A stretch of 64,000 nt of DNA from assembly GCA_030833845.1 (NCBI GenBank), contig JAURGK010000005.1, forward strand, positions 1-64,000. The letters are read 5' to 3'. A model generated the notes under the pieces. That model did not search any database, was not told where the DNA came from, and worked only from the letters and a program-made list of their open reading frames with translations. Origin of the DNA: Crocinitomicaceae bacterium. Its GTDB lineage: Bacteria > Bacteroidota > Bacteroidia > Flavobacteriales_D > Crocinitomicaceae. The position numbers were made by a program, and so were the translations under genes. This document shows, piece by piece, positions 1-9,287 of the stretch. Every line of letters starts with the position of its first letter. Positions within the stretch are counted from its first letter, which is position 1.

Positions 1-208
1 AGAAGCAATAGAAGTGGAAGGTATTACCATCAAAAACGGCGCATTTACTTATAGCATCTTGGAATGCTTAAAGCAAAATGAAGGCAAAGAACTCAAAGTG
101 AATGCTTTAAAACAATACGCAGAGAAACGCGTAGAGGAAATTACTGGCGGCAAACAAAAACCCACCTCCCGCCAAGAAACCATGGAGATTGATTGGGGGG
201 TGAATTAA
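1..208 (+). CDS. 3' end of a caspase-like (peptidase C14) protein, partial
   Basis: Only about the last 68 codons are inside the window; the frame is open to the left edge (first full codon at position 2), so the start is missing. Seen: a GAFTYSILECL segment, a helix rich in K and E, and a TGGKQKPTSR tail. Known: this is how the small-subunit half of caspase-like domains ends in Bacteroidota proteins that join a WD40-type propeller to a C14 domain. The next gene starts 19 nt downstream on the same strand and carries a full caspase-like domain, so the two are probably tandem paralogues in one transcript. The catalytic His and Cys would lie outside the window, so activity cannot be judged. Confidence 0.6.
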   Translation, partial: EAIEVEGITIKNGAFTYSILECLKQNEGKELKVNALKQYAEKRVEEITGGKQKPTSRQETMEIDWGVN

Positions 209-227
209 GGGCCGTAACTTACAACAA

Positions 228-3200
228 ATGAAACAACTTATATTCGCCATAATCATTTTATTCTCCTTTGGAGATATTTTCGCTCAAACTGAGCCACGCC
301 TGGTGGTGCCCGTAGGCCATACAAATCATTACAATGTAAATAAGCATCCATCATCGGATCCAAATTTTTTATTTACAACCGAAACCATCACCATCACTGG
401 AGCTAATCCTAAATCTATACTGCTAGTTTGGGATACTTGGTCCAAAAAAGAAGTATTTCGTATAGAAATTAATGGCAAAGATCAATTTGATCATTTGATT
501 TTTGAAGACCCCTCAACTCATACCTTACTTTTTGATGCAAAAGATGTTTTTATTCGGGTAAACTTCGAACACGATACTTTCGATACCCTTTCGAAACTTC
601 ATCACGGACATTTACACCATATTGACAATACTCCGTTATTTCTTATTGGCAATAAGGATTCTGTTGCTTTTTATGATTTGAATAAATTTCAATTTGTTGC
701 TGAATATCCCATAAATATATGGAATTTGGTAAAGTGGAGTACCAATGCAAATCAGTCTGGGTCATTTGACAACACAAGTGTTTTTCTTTTAAAATCAGAC
801 AAAGAATCGAGTCAAATTTTTGTTTATAACCCCAATCAAGTTGTACAATTGAGGCAAATAGAATTTGACTTTGGTGTCAAGAAGGTTTTTCTTATCAATG
901 AGCATAAAATTATTTTAGAAAAGGAGGAAGTCCAATCAGGTAGTGTGCCTAGATCTTTTTACCCTTATGATTTAAAATTTAATACTTTTCAAACGGCAAT
1001 CCCCTGTCATCAATATGCGATTAATGGGTTTGAACATCATTCAGATGGCGGGTTTATATCCTTTGGCAATGATAAACGTCTGCTTTTATGGGACAGCACT
1101 TTATCAATCACGAAGGAAATCAATGTTTTTAAAAGTTATCACCTTCCTTCTTTTACAAAGCTCGTTGATACTGAAGATGAACTTCTCTTTGAAGCGAGAA
1201 TAAAAAAAAATAAACCGAATCAATCGATTGATTCGCTAATACTGAAAGGAATTATTGAAAAACAAACTTTTCTGCTTACACATATCGATACAACTATTTG
1301 CGCACTTGATACTGTTGACTACAATCAAAACGAACTCGAGCAAGAATTGCAATATATCTACGGACTTGATAAGCCCTATGAATATTTGTCAAATAAAAAT
1401 AATCGTATTCAGCTTAGATCTGAAATTGATTCAAATTATTCTGAAATTTTAACTATAACAAGTGATTTTAAATTTAAAATTTCAAATATCAGGACTGATT
1501 CATTAAAGGAAAGTTATAATCTAATAGAATCATTCAATTCGAGTCAGTTTAATGAATTAAACGAAGCAAGCCAATTTGATTTTTTTGCAGAGTGCAAATC
1601 CTTGAGCACAGAATTCATAGATCCAGATTTTATTGATGATCTACAGGCTTCTTACTTTAAAGAAAAGAAGACCAATCTTAAAAACTGGGATGAGAATTGG
1701 CAGCTGAATTCCACATGTATTAGGCAAGATAGTACAAAGTTTGTGTTATATGATTCGCTTTTTTACCGTGGCAAACTGATACTTAATGATTCAACTTTTG
1801 ACCGGGATACGATTTATCAGCCTTCATCATTAGTGCCATTAGATAAATACATGTGTTTGATCAGGAAATTGAATGACGATACGCTTCAATTTACCTTATT
1901 AAAGAGTGGAAAAATACTAGATCAAGTAACTTTATTAGGTTTAGGAAGAATACCTTTTGATTCTAATAAACTCCTATTTACTTCAGCCTATGATATTCCA
2001 TGGGGGGAATACAATACAACATTTTCTGACTTTCCAATTCATGATTTAGAATCTTATTTTATATACTATCCTGGCCGGAGAATTCATTACCAAAATTACC
2101 GTGACGAAAAACAATCCTACGATGTCGAAATGAAAATCAAAGAACTCGTTGTATTGAATTCAAAGCTCAAGTTAGTAAGTGTTGATTCATTATTTAAAAC
2201 GGATTACCTCGAAAAGAAAACCGATAAATTCTTATTTAATACAACCAATGACCATCTTTTTTATGATTATAAAAATGTAAAAATGTGGTACAGCCCTGGG
2301 CTAAATTTTCATAAAATTGAGATGCAAAGAGAAAATCAACTTATTAAATTTTACATCTCAAAAACATCAAGTTATTTCAATTCATTGGACTGGATTTATT
2401 GGCAAACAACGTATAATAATTTACTATCGGCACATTTATTAAAATCGATTTCTCAAAATAACGAGCACAATGAATTTTATATTGATCAAGAACAAAAGGC
2501 AATCTTTCAAATATCCAATCAGAAATATGTTGGGAATAATATTGAAATCAACCCAAAGGAGGTGTTTCTTGGATGTTTTTTAGCCAAGAATTTACTTGTC
2601 GTATTGGACGAAGAAACAAATTTTTATCATGTTCGGGATTTCAATAATCAAGAGTTATTTTCATTTATTTTACTCGAAGATGGTCAGTATTTGTTCTTTG
2701 ACAAAGATTACCATTTTGATGGCCACCCCGCGGCAATTTCTCAATTGTATCTGACGTGCGGTTTAGAAGTGGTGGAACTCTCTCAAATCAAGGACGCCAT
2801 GTATGTACCAAATCTGGTGCAGCGCATCTTGAATGGTGAAGATTTGAATCACCTGCCTAAATTAAGCGATATTTCTATATGCGGGATTACCCCAAAGGTG
2901 GTGCCAATAAAGAATAAAAATGGGAAAGCAAGTTTTAAAATCACGCCACAAACTGGTGGAATAGGCGAGATTGAAATTCAAATTAATGGTGTATTGCGTG
3001 AAATAAAAAATCCTGCTGAATTAAAATTCCATCAGGGTTCATACCTACTGGAGGTTGATCCAAATTTAATTGAATCATTTAAAATTAATGGACAGTCAGC
3101 TCATATCAATGTTGTTGCCAAAACGAAAAATAATTTATTAGCCTCAAGAGGCGCAACTATTGAAGTAATTGATGAAGTGAGCAGCTACTTAAAGCCGTCG

Positions 3201-4358
3201 TTATATGCGCTCATGATTGGAATAGATAGTTATAAAGATCCGAGCCTAACACTTAATTACGCTGCAAAAGATGCCAACGACCTTCAGCAAGTATTGCAAT
3301 CATCGGCAATCCAATATTTCAATATTGATGATACAAACAGAGTATTCTTTTACAACCTTACAATAGATAAAAATAAGAATATTGGTACCACACAACTCAA
3401 AGGCGTAACTCCTGACAAAGGAAATATCATTAAAACTTTGGAATATATTTCGATGACGAGTAAGCCCGAGGATATCATTCTGCTCTTCTTTGCTGGCCAT
3501 GGAGAAATAATTGATAACAATCAATTACTATTGCTAACCGCTGAGGCAACCAAGGAGCAGCCAATAGGTATTAGGATGAAAGATTTATTGGACTATATGA
3601 ATAAAATTCCGGCTGGAAAACGTGTTCTAATTTTAGATGCTTGTCATTCAGGAGCTGCGATTAACGACCTAGATATGGCGATGTTTGCCGGGACGAGAGA
3701 TATTTCGGAGGCGGAGCGAGAATCCCGTAGATTAAAAGAACTTGATAAGTTGGCAAGTAAATCAGGATTTTCAATTTTAACCGCCTCTTCATCAAAGCAA
3801 AAAGCAATGGAATTACCTCAATATGAACATGGGCTCTTGACCTATTCGTTATTGAGTGCCATTGTGAATAATCCATATTCACTTAGTAATGATCGCGTTC
3901 TAGTTCTTGATAAATGGTTTATTGCAGCAGAAGAGGAAATGCAAAAAATCAGTTCTATTCAGAATGCTGAAAAATTTATTCCGGTTAGTTTTAATTTAGG
4001 GGTGGTAAATGATGAGGTGAAACAATATGTGCATATTGCTAAAACGCCAAGTATTTTCATTGAAAATGTGCTCAATATCAACGAGGTAACTGATGATTTA
4101 TTCATTAAAAATCAATTAATAAACATTTTTCAATCAAAAGAAAAAAAGTTAAAAAACTCATTTCTATATGTTGACTTAGCAGATGCTCTTAGGGTAAATA
4201 TTATTTATGAGCATACTGATTCTAAACTAAAATGCACAGTCAATCTACGGAATGGCCTAGATCTTAAAACATTTACTTATGAGAGCGAAATTCAAAAAAT
4301 CGATGAATTGCTTCAGATTATTTCCGACGATGTTATTAGGTCATTATTAATCAAGTAG
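228..4358 (+). CDS. secreted propeller-caspase (peptidase C14) protein
   Basis: A 1376-residue exported protein. Seen: a signal peptide over residues 1-20 ending in FAQ; a long beta-rich region (about 25-810) with one blade resembling a WD repeat near 275-292 (FGNDKRLLLWD); a linker (about 815-980) with the GxYLFFDKDYHFDG and LVQRILNGEDL motifs that commonly join propellers to caspase domains; and a caspase-like domain from about 990 (ALMIGIDSY). The His of FFAGHGE is about residue 1091 and the Cys of LDACHSG about 1139, so the His/Cys pair is intact. After about 1277 there is an extra C-terminal alpha/beta region that I do not recognise. No T9SS tail is visible. It follows the partial caspase-like gene by 19 nt and precedes two tandem secreted paralogues. 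The substrate is unknown. Confidence 0.8.
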   Translation: MKQLIFAIIILFSFGDIFAQTEPRLVVPVGHTNHYNVNKHPSSDPNFLFTTETITITGANPKSILLVWDTWSKKEVFRIEINGKDQFDHLIFEDPSTHTLLFDAKDVFIRVNFEHDTFDTLSKLHHGHLHHIDNTPLFLIGNKDSVAFYDLNKFQFVAEYPINIWNLVKWSTNANQSGSFDNTSVFLLKSDKESSQIFVYNPNQVVQLRQIEFDFGVKKVFLINEHKIILEKEEVQSGSVPRSFYPYDLKFNTFQTAIPCHQYAINGFEHHSDGGFISFGNDKRLLLWDSTLSITKEINVFKSYHLPSFTKLVDTEDELLFEARIKKNKPNQSIDSLILKGIIEKQTFLLTHIDTTICALDTVDYNQNELEQELQYIYGLDKPYEYLSNKNNRIQLRSEIDSNYSEILTITSDFKFKISNIRTDSLKESYNLIESFNSSQFNELNEASQFDFFAECKSLSTEFIDPDFIDDLQASYFKEKKTNLKNWDENWQLNSTCIRQDSTKFVLYDSLFYRGKLILNDSTFDRDTIYQPSSLVPLDKYMCLIRKLNDDTLQFTLLKSGKILDQVTLLGLGRIPFDSNKLLFTSAYDIPWGEYNTTFSDFPIHDLESYFIYYPGRRIHYQNYRDEKQSYDVEMKIKELVVLNSKLKLVSVDSLFKTDYLEKKTDKFLFNTTNDHLFYDYKNVKMWYSPGLNFHKIEMQRENQLIKFYISKTSSYFNSLDWIYWQTTYNNLLSAHLLKSISQNNEHNEFYIDQEQKAIFQISNQKYVGNNIEINPKEVFLGCFLAKNLLVVLDEETNFYHVRDFNNQELFSFILLEDGQYLFFDKDYHFDGHPAAISQLYLTCGLEVVELSQIKDAMYVPNLVQRILNGEDLNHLPKLSDISICGITPKVVPIKNKNGKASFKITPQTGGIGEIEIQINGVLREIKNPAELKFHQGSYLLEVDPNLIESFKINGQSAHINVVAKTKNNLLASRGATIEVIDEVSSYLKPSLYALMIGIDSYKDPSLTLNYAAKDANDLQQVLQSSAIQYFNIDDTNRVFFYNLTIDKNKNIGTTQLKGVTPDKGNIIKTLEYISMTSKPEDIILLFFAGHGEIIDNNQLLLLTAEATKEQPIGIRMKDLLDYMNKIPAGKRVLILDACHSGAAINDLDMAMFAGTRDISEAERESRRLKELDKLASKSGFSILTASSSKQKAMELPQYEHGLLTYSLLSAIVNNPYSLSNDRVLVLDKWFIAAEEEMQKISSIQNAEKFIPVSFNLGVVNDEVKQYVHIAKTPSIFIENVLNINEVTDDLFIKNQLINIFQSKEKKLKNSFLYVDLADALRVNIIYEHTDSKLKCTVNLRNGLDLKTFTYESEIQKIDELLQIISDDVIRSLLIK

Positions 4359-4407
4359 TTGTAATTATTAATCGAATGCCTTATATTTAAACAATATACT
4401 TACTCAA

Positions 4408-5826
4408 ATGAAATCTTTAGTTACTTTTTTCATCCTTTTCCAATTAAACTATATATGGTCTCAAAATCATTATTTGATTGAATATGATCGAATTTTAAAT
4501 TCAGAGAAATATTATAAACTTTCATACAACCATGGCACCTTTGAGCCTAGTGAGATAAAGAAGCCTATTATTAAAAAAGGTGACGTCATCAAATTTAGGC
4601 TTGTCAATGTCAATCCACTTGTCTTTCAGGTAAATATCCGAGATCCATTTGAACATGGACTAATAAGCCCGGGTGCGAAAACCTTATCAGGATTTGGAGG
4701 TATTCTTGAAAATCTGAACGGTGTGAATTATGAATTAGGTTCTCAATTAAGTGCTCTTGACTATTCTAAGCCTGATGCACCTGTATTTAGCCGGGGCGAA
4801 ACGCCATCTGAAGAATTGCAATTGCGAAACGAGGCCTTGCTTAAGTTAAATGAGTTCAATCAAGTATTGAAAGAATCTTTAGAAATGGCAAAGCAATATA
4901 CGACTACTTCTAATTTATTAAGTTCTACGTCACTAACAAAAGATGAAATTATTAGTGCATTAGATTCTATTGGGCAGCGAACTAATTATAAGGTGTATCA
5001 AGAAAATAGGACTTATCTGGATAAGGAAATTTTAAATATCCAACAAAATCCTTCATTGATTAATTCTGATTACCAGCTTATTGAGCGTTCTTATGAATTT
5101 TTAAAAAACGAATTGGATGCATCGGTACAGAGCCCGTTGCATTTTAATGACTTGCGAGAGCAATTGGCTGCCTCAGAATTCACAAAGGAATATGCTACAG
5201 TATTAGGATACAATTCGTCACCGTGGGCAAACGAAAAGTTTGATTTTTCTAGTGATTTGAGCTCTGTTGAATATAGTTTAGAATTTGTTGATATTGACGC
5301 TCAAATTTCTTCTGAAGATGAAGGTTACCAGGATGGGCTCTTACAAAGCCATACCATTGAATTGGCAGTTCAAACTCCTGGTGGTTTCAGTTGGTCTACC
5401 GGATTTGTTAATTTGATGGTTTCGAAAGGGTTCAATAATTATGAATTAAGAGAAATCAGTTTTGGAGACTCTGTACAAATTACTCAAAATGGTGCTGTCG
5501 TCAAATCAAGATTGGCACTCGCCACCAATCTAAATTATAATTTTTCATCGGCCAAAAATATCATTCCTCAATTAAATATGGGTATGGCCATCGGATTTGT
5601 TGGTGATGAAAATCCACTTAATATTTTGCTTGGTGGGGGGCTTAAATTTCGTCAATTTCCATTCTTAGGCTTAAGTGCTGGCCTTGCCTTTTGCCAAAAT
5701 CAGGTTTTAAATAATGGATATCATTTATATGATAACCTTGAAAATTCTAACACCCTGCTCTTCGATCAAGTTGTTCAGAGGGTTTATTCACCAGGGTATT
5801 ATTTTGGTATTAACATTACATTATAA
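4408..5826 (+). CDS. secreted protein with barrel-like C-terminus, first tandem paralogue
   Basis: I do not recognise a named family. Seen: a signal peptide over residues 1-19; an N-terminal domain with a YLIEYDR strand and a GDVIKFRLVNVNP motif (NVNP at 67-70); a helical middle rich in E, L and Q; and a last third with alternating hydrophobic strands and glycines (GLKFRQFPFLGLSAGLAF), ending FGINITL. The end looks like an outer-membrane beta-barrel, but it is short for a full barrel. The next gene has the same plan and matching motifs, so the pair arose by duplication. It lies 49 nt after the caspase-like gene and 8 nt before its paralogue, which suggests one operon. Function is unknown; an outer-membrane partner for the caspase-like protein is only a guess. 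Confidence 0.7.
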   Translation: MKSLVTFFILFQLNYIWSQNHYLIEYDRILNSEKYYKLSYNHGTFEPSEIKKPIIKKGDVIKFRLVNVNPLVFQVNIRDPFEHGLISPGAKTLSGFGGILENLNGVNYELGSQLSALDYSKPDAPVFSRGETPSEELQLRNEALLKLNEFNQVLKESLEMAKQYTTTSNLLSSTSLTKDEIISALDSIGQRTNYKVYQENRTYLDKEILNIQQNPSLINSDYQLIERSYEFLKNELDASVQSPLHFNDLREQLAASEFTKEYATVLGYNSSPWANEKFDFSSDLSSVEYSLEFVDIDAQISSEDEGYQDGLLQSHTIELAVQTPGGFSWSTGFVNLMVSKGFNNYELREISFGDSVQITQNGAVVKSRLALATNLNYNFSSAKNIIPQLNMGMAIGFVGDENPLNILLGGGLKFRQFPFLGLSAGLAFCQNQVLNNGYHLYDNLENSNTLLFDQVVQRVYSPGYYFGINITL

Positions 5827-5834
5827 TTGCGATT

Positions 5835-7262
5835 ATGAAAAAGTTTATATTATTCTCAATATTTTGTTGCTGTTCAATTTCAATTCTGTTCAGTCAGGTA
5901 AATTACCGGATTTCATATGATAAACTCTCTGATGAAGTAAGTTTCTACAAACAAAATTGGTTGAACGGGGACTTGGAAGAGGAGTCTGTCAAATCCATAC
6001 ATTTGAAGCAAAATGATATTGTCGTGTATGAGGTAGTAAACGTTAACCCATTTATTTTTTCTACTGAAATTTACATGAGTAAAACAGAGTTAACTGATCA
6101 AAACGCTTCGCCCATTGCCACCATTCTAAGCGGCTTTTCTGGTTTTGGAGGGCCTGCCCTACGATTGTTGACATCGATGGCATCTCGGCCACCAGAGCCA
6201 GTGTTTTCTTCAAGAGGTGAGCTAGATCTACAACAAGAGCAAAGACAAGAATTGGGAGCATCAATTAATACCGTATACAACGTAATGACTGAAATTTTGG
6301 ATAGTTATCGTACTTATGATCAAATGGTACAGGTTAAATTCAGCAAGAGTCTTACACAGGAGCAAATTTTAGAAAGACTTGATAGTTTGAATGAATATGC
6401 TGACTTTTCTCAAATTCAGAACAAATACGAACAGATGATTTCTGAGCTTGATAAAATAGAAATGCTACGAGATTCGATAACATTTCAAGAAGATGATGTT
6501 TTATTTGCAGATTATGAATTTATTATCGAGAAAGTTGAATCTTTTCAAGAAGCTTATATCGATGAGGATGGTAATATACTTACCGTTGATTTGAGTAATG
6601 ATATTTTTGATGTTCAAATTGAAGATTTCGCCTTGTCTCATACTTTTAAAGCCATAACAGAAAGTCGTTATGAGAAATATTCAAGCAATGAATTTTTTGT
6701 TGTTTTTAGTGAAATCAAAGGAGATGATCCAGAACTTTACCCTGTCGATTTCATTAAAAAAATAAGCATTCCAGTTGCACAACCAAAAGCGCCATATTGG
6801 GTATTAACCGTTCAAAATTTCACTCCCATCGGTGGGATGAATAGTTATAATATTCAGGTGGTTTATGAGGATTGGTTTTCTGGAGATTCATTGCTTGTCA
6901 ATCAAACAAAGCAATCAGGCGGTATGTTAACCTTTGGCACAATGTTGAGTTATGATTTTTTAAGTGAAAAACCTATCATGCCTTCTATGTTATTTGGGGC
7001 AGGAATTTCAGGGGTCAATAAAAACAAAGATCAATGGGCTTTGAGTTTGGCATTAGGTGCTGGCCTAAGTTTTCAAAAATTCCCTTATCTTTCTCTAAAT
7101 GGGGGTATTGGCCTTACACAAGATAAGGTTTTGAAGAGCGAATATTATTTGAACCGCGCATTTGCAGCACCTGAAGGTGCAAGCGAATATAATGGTTACG
7201 CTGACCTCTTTACAACAAAGTTTAGTCCTAGTGTCTTTTTTGGTGTAGGTATTCGTTTATAA
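5835..7262 (+). CDS. secreted protein with barrel-like C-terminus, second tandem paralogue
   Basis: This 475-residue protein has the same plan as the gene just upstream. Seen: a signal peptide over residues 1-20 (rich in F, C and S), an N-terminal VNYRISYDK strand, a NDIVVYEVVNVNP motif (NVNP at 69-72), a helical middle, and a C-terminal third with glycine-rich strands (LSLALGAGLSFQKFPYLSL) ending FFGVGIRL. The two proteins share order, spacing and end motifs but are clearly diverged, so the duplication is not recent. Only 8 nt separate the two genes. The downstream neighbour is convergent (PrsW), its stop only 3 nt away, so the operon ends here. No catalytic motif is visible. Confidence 0.7.
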   Translation: MKKFILFSIFCCCSISILFSQVNYRISYDKLSDEVSFYKQNWLNGDLEEESVKSIHLKQNDIVVYEVVNVNPFIFSTEIYMSKTELTDQNASPIATILSGFSGFGGPALRLLTSMASRPPEPVFSSRGELDLQQEQRQELGASINTVYNVMTEILDSYRTYDQMVQVKFSKSLTQEQILERLDSLNEYADFSQIQNKYEQMISELDKIEMLRDSITFQEDDVLFADYEFIIEKVESFQEAYIDEDGNILTVDLSNDIFDVQIEDFALSHTFKAITESRYEKYSSNEFFVVFSEIKGDDPELYPVDFIKKISIPVAQPKAPYWVLTVQNFTPIGGMNSYNIQVVYEDWFSGDSLLVNQTKQSGGMLTFGTMLSYDFLSEKPIMPSMLFGAGISGVNKNKDQWALSLALGAGLSFQKFPYLSLNGGIGLTQDKVLKSEYYLNRAFAAPEGASEYNGYADLFTTKFSPSVFFGVGIRL

Positions 7263-7265
7263 TTT

Positions 7266-7952
7266 TCAAATGATTTTATTCTTAAATGGAGAAGCATCAC
7301 GATGTATTTTGATTGCCTTGAAGGAAAAATAAATAGATAATCCAAAAACTATCAACCAATAAAGAATATACGCGTCATTTTTTTGAGCATTGAGTGCAAA
7401 AAAATCGTAGAGACCATGGGAGATTGCAGTGAGTGTTATTCCAATGATGCCGTAGATCTTTGAACCATGTAGTTTTTGCAAACCAAGAAAAAAACCAATC
7501 CAAACACCATCAGCGGCATGTCCGGGAACGGCGGTAAACATGCGTGCGATAGCCACGCTTGTTCCACCTTCGGCAACATAAAATATATTCTCAAGGGTGG
7601 CAAAGCCCATAGCAACCATAACCGAATAGGTAATACCATCAAAAGGCTCATTAAATGCATCCTTCTTATAGGCATAGTATCGAACAAAAATATACTTTGA
7701 AAATTCTTCCGAAAGTCCGGTGCCAATAATCATACTTAGTAATGCCCACCAGACAACTGGGCTCACCGGATTAAAGCCAAATGCTTCCCCAATTAAACTT
7801 AATATAACTGCAGGGATTGTAGAAAGCATTCCTAAAAAAAAGCTCTTAACAAGTAGCGCTTTGGGCTCTTTGTCAAATTTATCTTGCCAATAGATGTAAA
7901 TACAAATTGCAAGTCCAGGTGCGCAAGTAAGCAGCAGTAGAGAAAGATTCAT
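7266..7952 (-). CDS. PrsW-family intramembrane protease
   Basis: A 228-residue polytopic membrane protein of the PrsW type, glutamic intramembrane proteases related to the CAAX/APH-1 group. Seen: several hydrophobic segments and all the expected motifs: EEFSK (Glu82-Glu83), GFATLEN (Glu121), PGHAADG (His145) and a second SHGLYDF (His179). Known: PrsW of Bacillus subtilis cuts the anti-sigma factor RsiW at site 1, but most Bacteroidota members have no tested substrate. No anti-sigma gene is visible next to it, so the substrate is open. It is transcribed away from the SHOCT-like gene and towards the caspase/paralogue operon. Confidence 0.88.
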   Translation of the reverse strand: MNLSLLLLTCAPGLAICIYIYWQDKFDKEPKALLVKSFFLGMLSTIPAVILSLIGEAFGFNPVSPVVWWALLSMIIGTGLSEEFSKYIFVRYYAYKKDAFNEPFDGITYSVMVAMGFATLENIFYVAEGGTSVAIARMFTAVPGHAADGVWIGFFLGLQKLHGSKIYGIIGITLTAISHGLYDFFALNAQKNDAYILYWLIVFGLSIYFSFKAIKIHRDASPFKNKII

Positions 7953-7990
7953 ACGACTTAATTTTTACGAATTAATATTATTTATTTATT

Positions 7991-8021
7991 TAGATTCAAC
8001 AAGTTACAAACTTTGAATCTA
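7991..8021. repeat. inverted repeat between divergent genes, possible operator
   Basis: A 9-bp arm TAGATTCAA (7991-7999) is matched by TTGAATCTA (8013-8021) across a 13-nt spacer. It sits in the 126-nt AT-rich gap between the divergent prsW-like gene and the SHOCT-like gene, where an operator would be expected. It is too weak to be a terminator, and no clear TAnnTTTG box was found for either gene here. Confidence 0.3.
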
Positions 8022-8078
8022 TTATTTTGATGAATTAAATTTATTAATTAATTTTCTACAATATAATCTACAAATAAA

Positions 8079-9041
8079 ATGAACAACGAACGAAAGGAAG
8101 AATTAAAAAAAATGCTTGATTTAGGCGTTCTTTCTCAACAGGAATACGATAAGCTATCCAATGAATCCAAAACATCGAGTCCAAAACGCAAAAAGCTCTT
8201 TGTCCCGCTGTTGATTTTTATGCTCATTTCGCTAGGTGCCGGAGCATATTATTTTTTTTCTAAACCCAGTGTCGAAAGTTTGGCGATTGAATTTTCCAAG
8301 GAATATGTGCGTTATCAGTTAGAAAATAATACGGCCTACCTTAATAAGCTCTACGACGTGCAAGAGAAAATGAATAGTGGTGGTTATAAGTTTGCCTCGA
8401 GTATTGATTCAGAATTGAACGTACTCAATTTGCAGTATGTTGGCAATAGTTTGGACCCAACTATTGAAGCATCTTATGCGGACTTTGAAAGATCATTGCA
8501 AGATGCAGAATTGGAGTGGCCCAAGACAGACTCAGATGGAAAAAAATTCTGGTTTACTTATGAAGTTGCAATAAATAACGATACAGAATTAAAACAAACC
8601 ATGGATAAGATCAACAACCTTATCAAAGAAATTCAAGCTCAAAAAGAAAATATACAATTGACCTCTGCAGAAGACCTTGAAGTATTGAAAGAGAAGTCTT
8701 ATGGGCTCATGCGCACTATTTTCTCCAATTGGACAAATGAAACATTTGATCCCTTCATGTATTTTGCGCCCAGTGTGGAACGATTTTTTTCATACCAACA
8801 CCTTTCACCTGATCAAGTAATCAACACCGTGAATGAAACAGTAGAATTTTCCGTTACAAACTTTACACCAAATTTTGCATCTTTCGAACTCAAAGAAAAA
8901 AATAAAGAACATGAAATATGGGAGTATCAAGTTGAGGTGATCTATTATGATTATTATAGGGATACTTCAAAAAAAGTAAGAAAAAAACACAGGTTAATTC
9001 TTAACAATTCGGATAAAGTAATGGCTATTTATGATATTTAG
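8079..9041 (+). CDS. SHOCT-like domain membrane protein, function unknown
   Basis: A 320-residue protein. Seen: the first ~30 residues read ELKKMLDLGVLSQQEYDKL, the pattern of a SHOCT (short C-terminal) domain, here N-terminal; then a basic stretch, one transmembrane segment at about 43-62, and a hydrophilic domain of about 250 residues. With positive residues before the membrane segment, the large domain probably lies in the periplasm. Known: SHOCT segments are oligomerisation modules found beside membrane domains. No enzyme motif is visible. The gene stands alone between divergent prsW and the terminator at 9079-9110. Confidence 0.6.
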   Translation: MNNERKEELKKMLDLGVLSQQEYDKLSNESKTSSPKRKKLFVPLLIFMLISLGAGAYYFFSKPSVESLAIEFSKEYVRYQLENNTAYLNKLYDVQEKMNSGGYKFASSIDSELNVLNLQYVGNSLDPTIEASYADFERSLQDAELEWPKTDSDGKKFWFTYEVAINNDTELKQTMDKINNLIKEIQAQKENIQLTSAEDLEVLKEKSYGLMRTIFSNWTNETFDPFMYFAPSVERFFSYQHLSPDQVINTVNETVEFSVTNFTPNFASFELKEKNKEHEIWEYQVEVIYYDYYRDTSKKVRKKHRLILNNSDKVMAIYDI

Positions 9042-9078
9042 GCTTGATATGAATGTATAACCTACTGTAGTAGAAATA

Positions 9079-9110
9079 AAAAAAGGGATTTCATTTGAAA
9101 TCCCTTTTTT
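9079..9110 (+). terminator. rho-independent terminator after the SHOCT-like gene
   Basis: The perfect 8-bp stem GGGATTTC/GAAATCCC (9085-9092 with 9097-9104) closes an ATTT loop, is extended by A-T pairs, and ends in six T. The A run on the other side makes it usable from both strands. Confidence 0.85.
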
Positions 9111-9287
9111 GGTGGGCGAAAGGTCCGAAATATAGAACAAACTTCGTGAAGATATTGAGCGTATTGCGAATTCAACTTTGAATGTTAAATTGGAAGTATT
9201 GAAATTAAGATTTTGCTTCATATTATACTCGTTTTTTTGTTTTTGAAATCTTGATAACTTAGTAAATAGAAATTTTAAAAAAATGTT

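Noticed and set aside
228-4358. T9SS sorting domain on the caspase-like protein
   Set aside because: The last 100 residues show neither the type A nor the type B C-terminal pattern.
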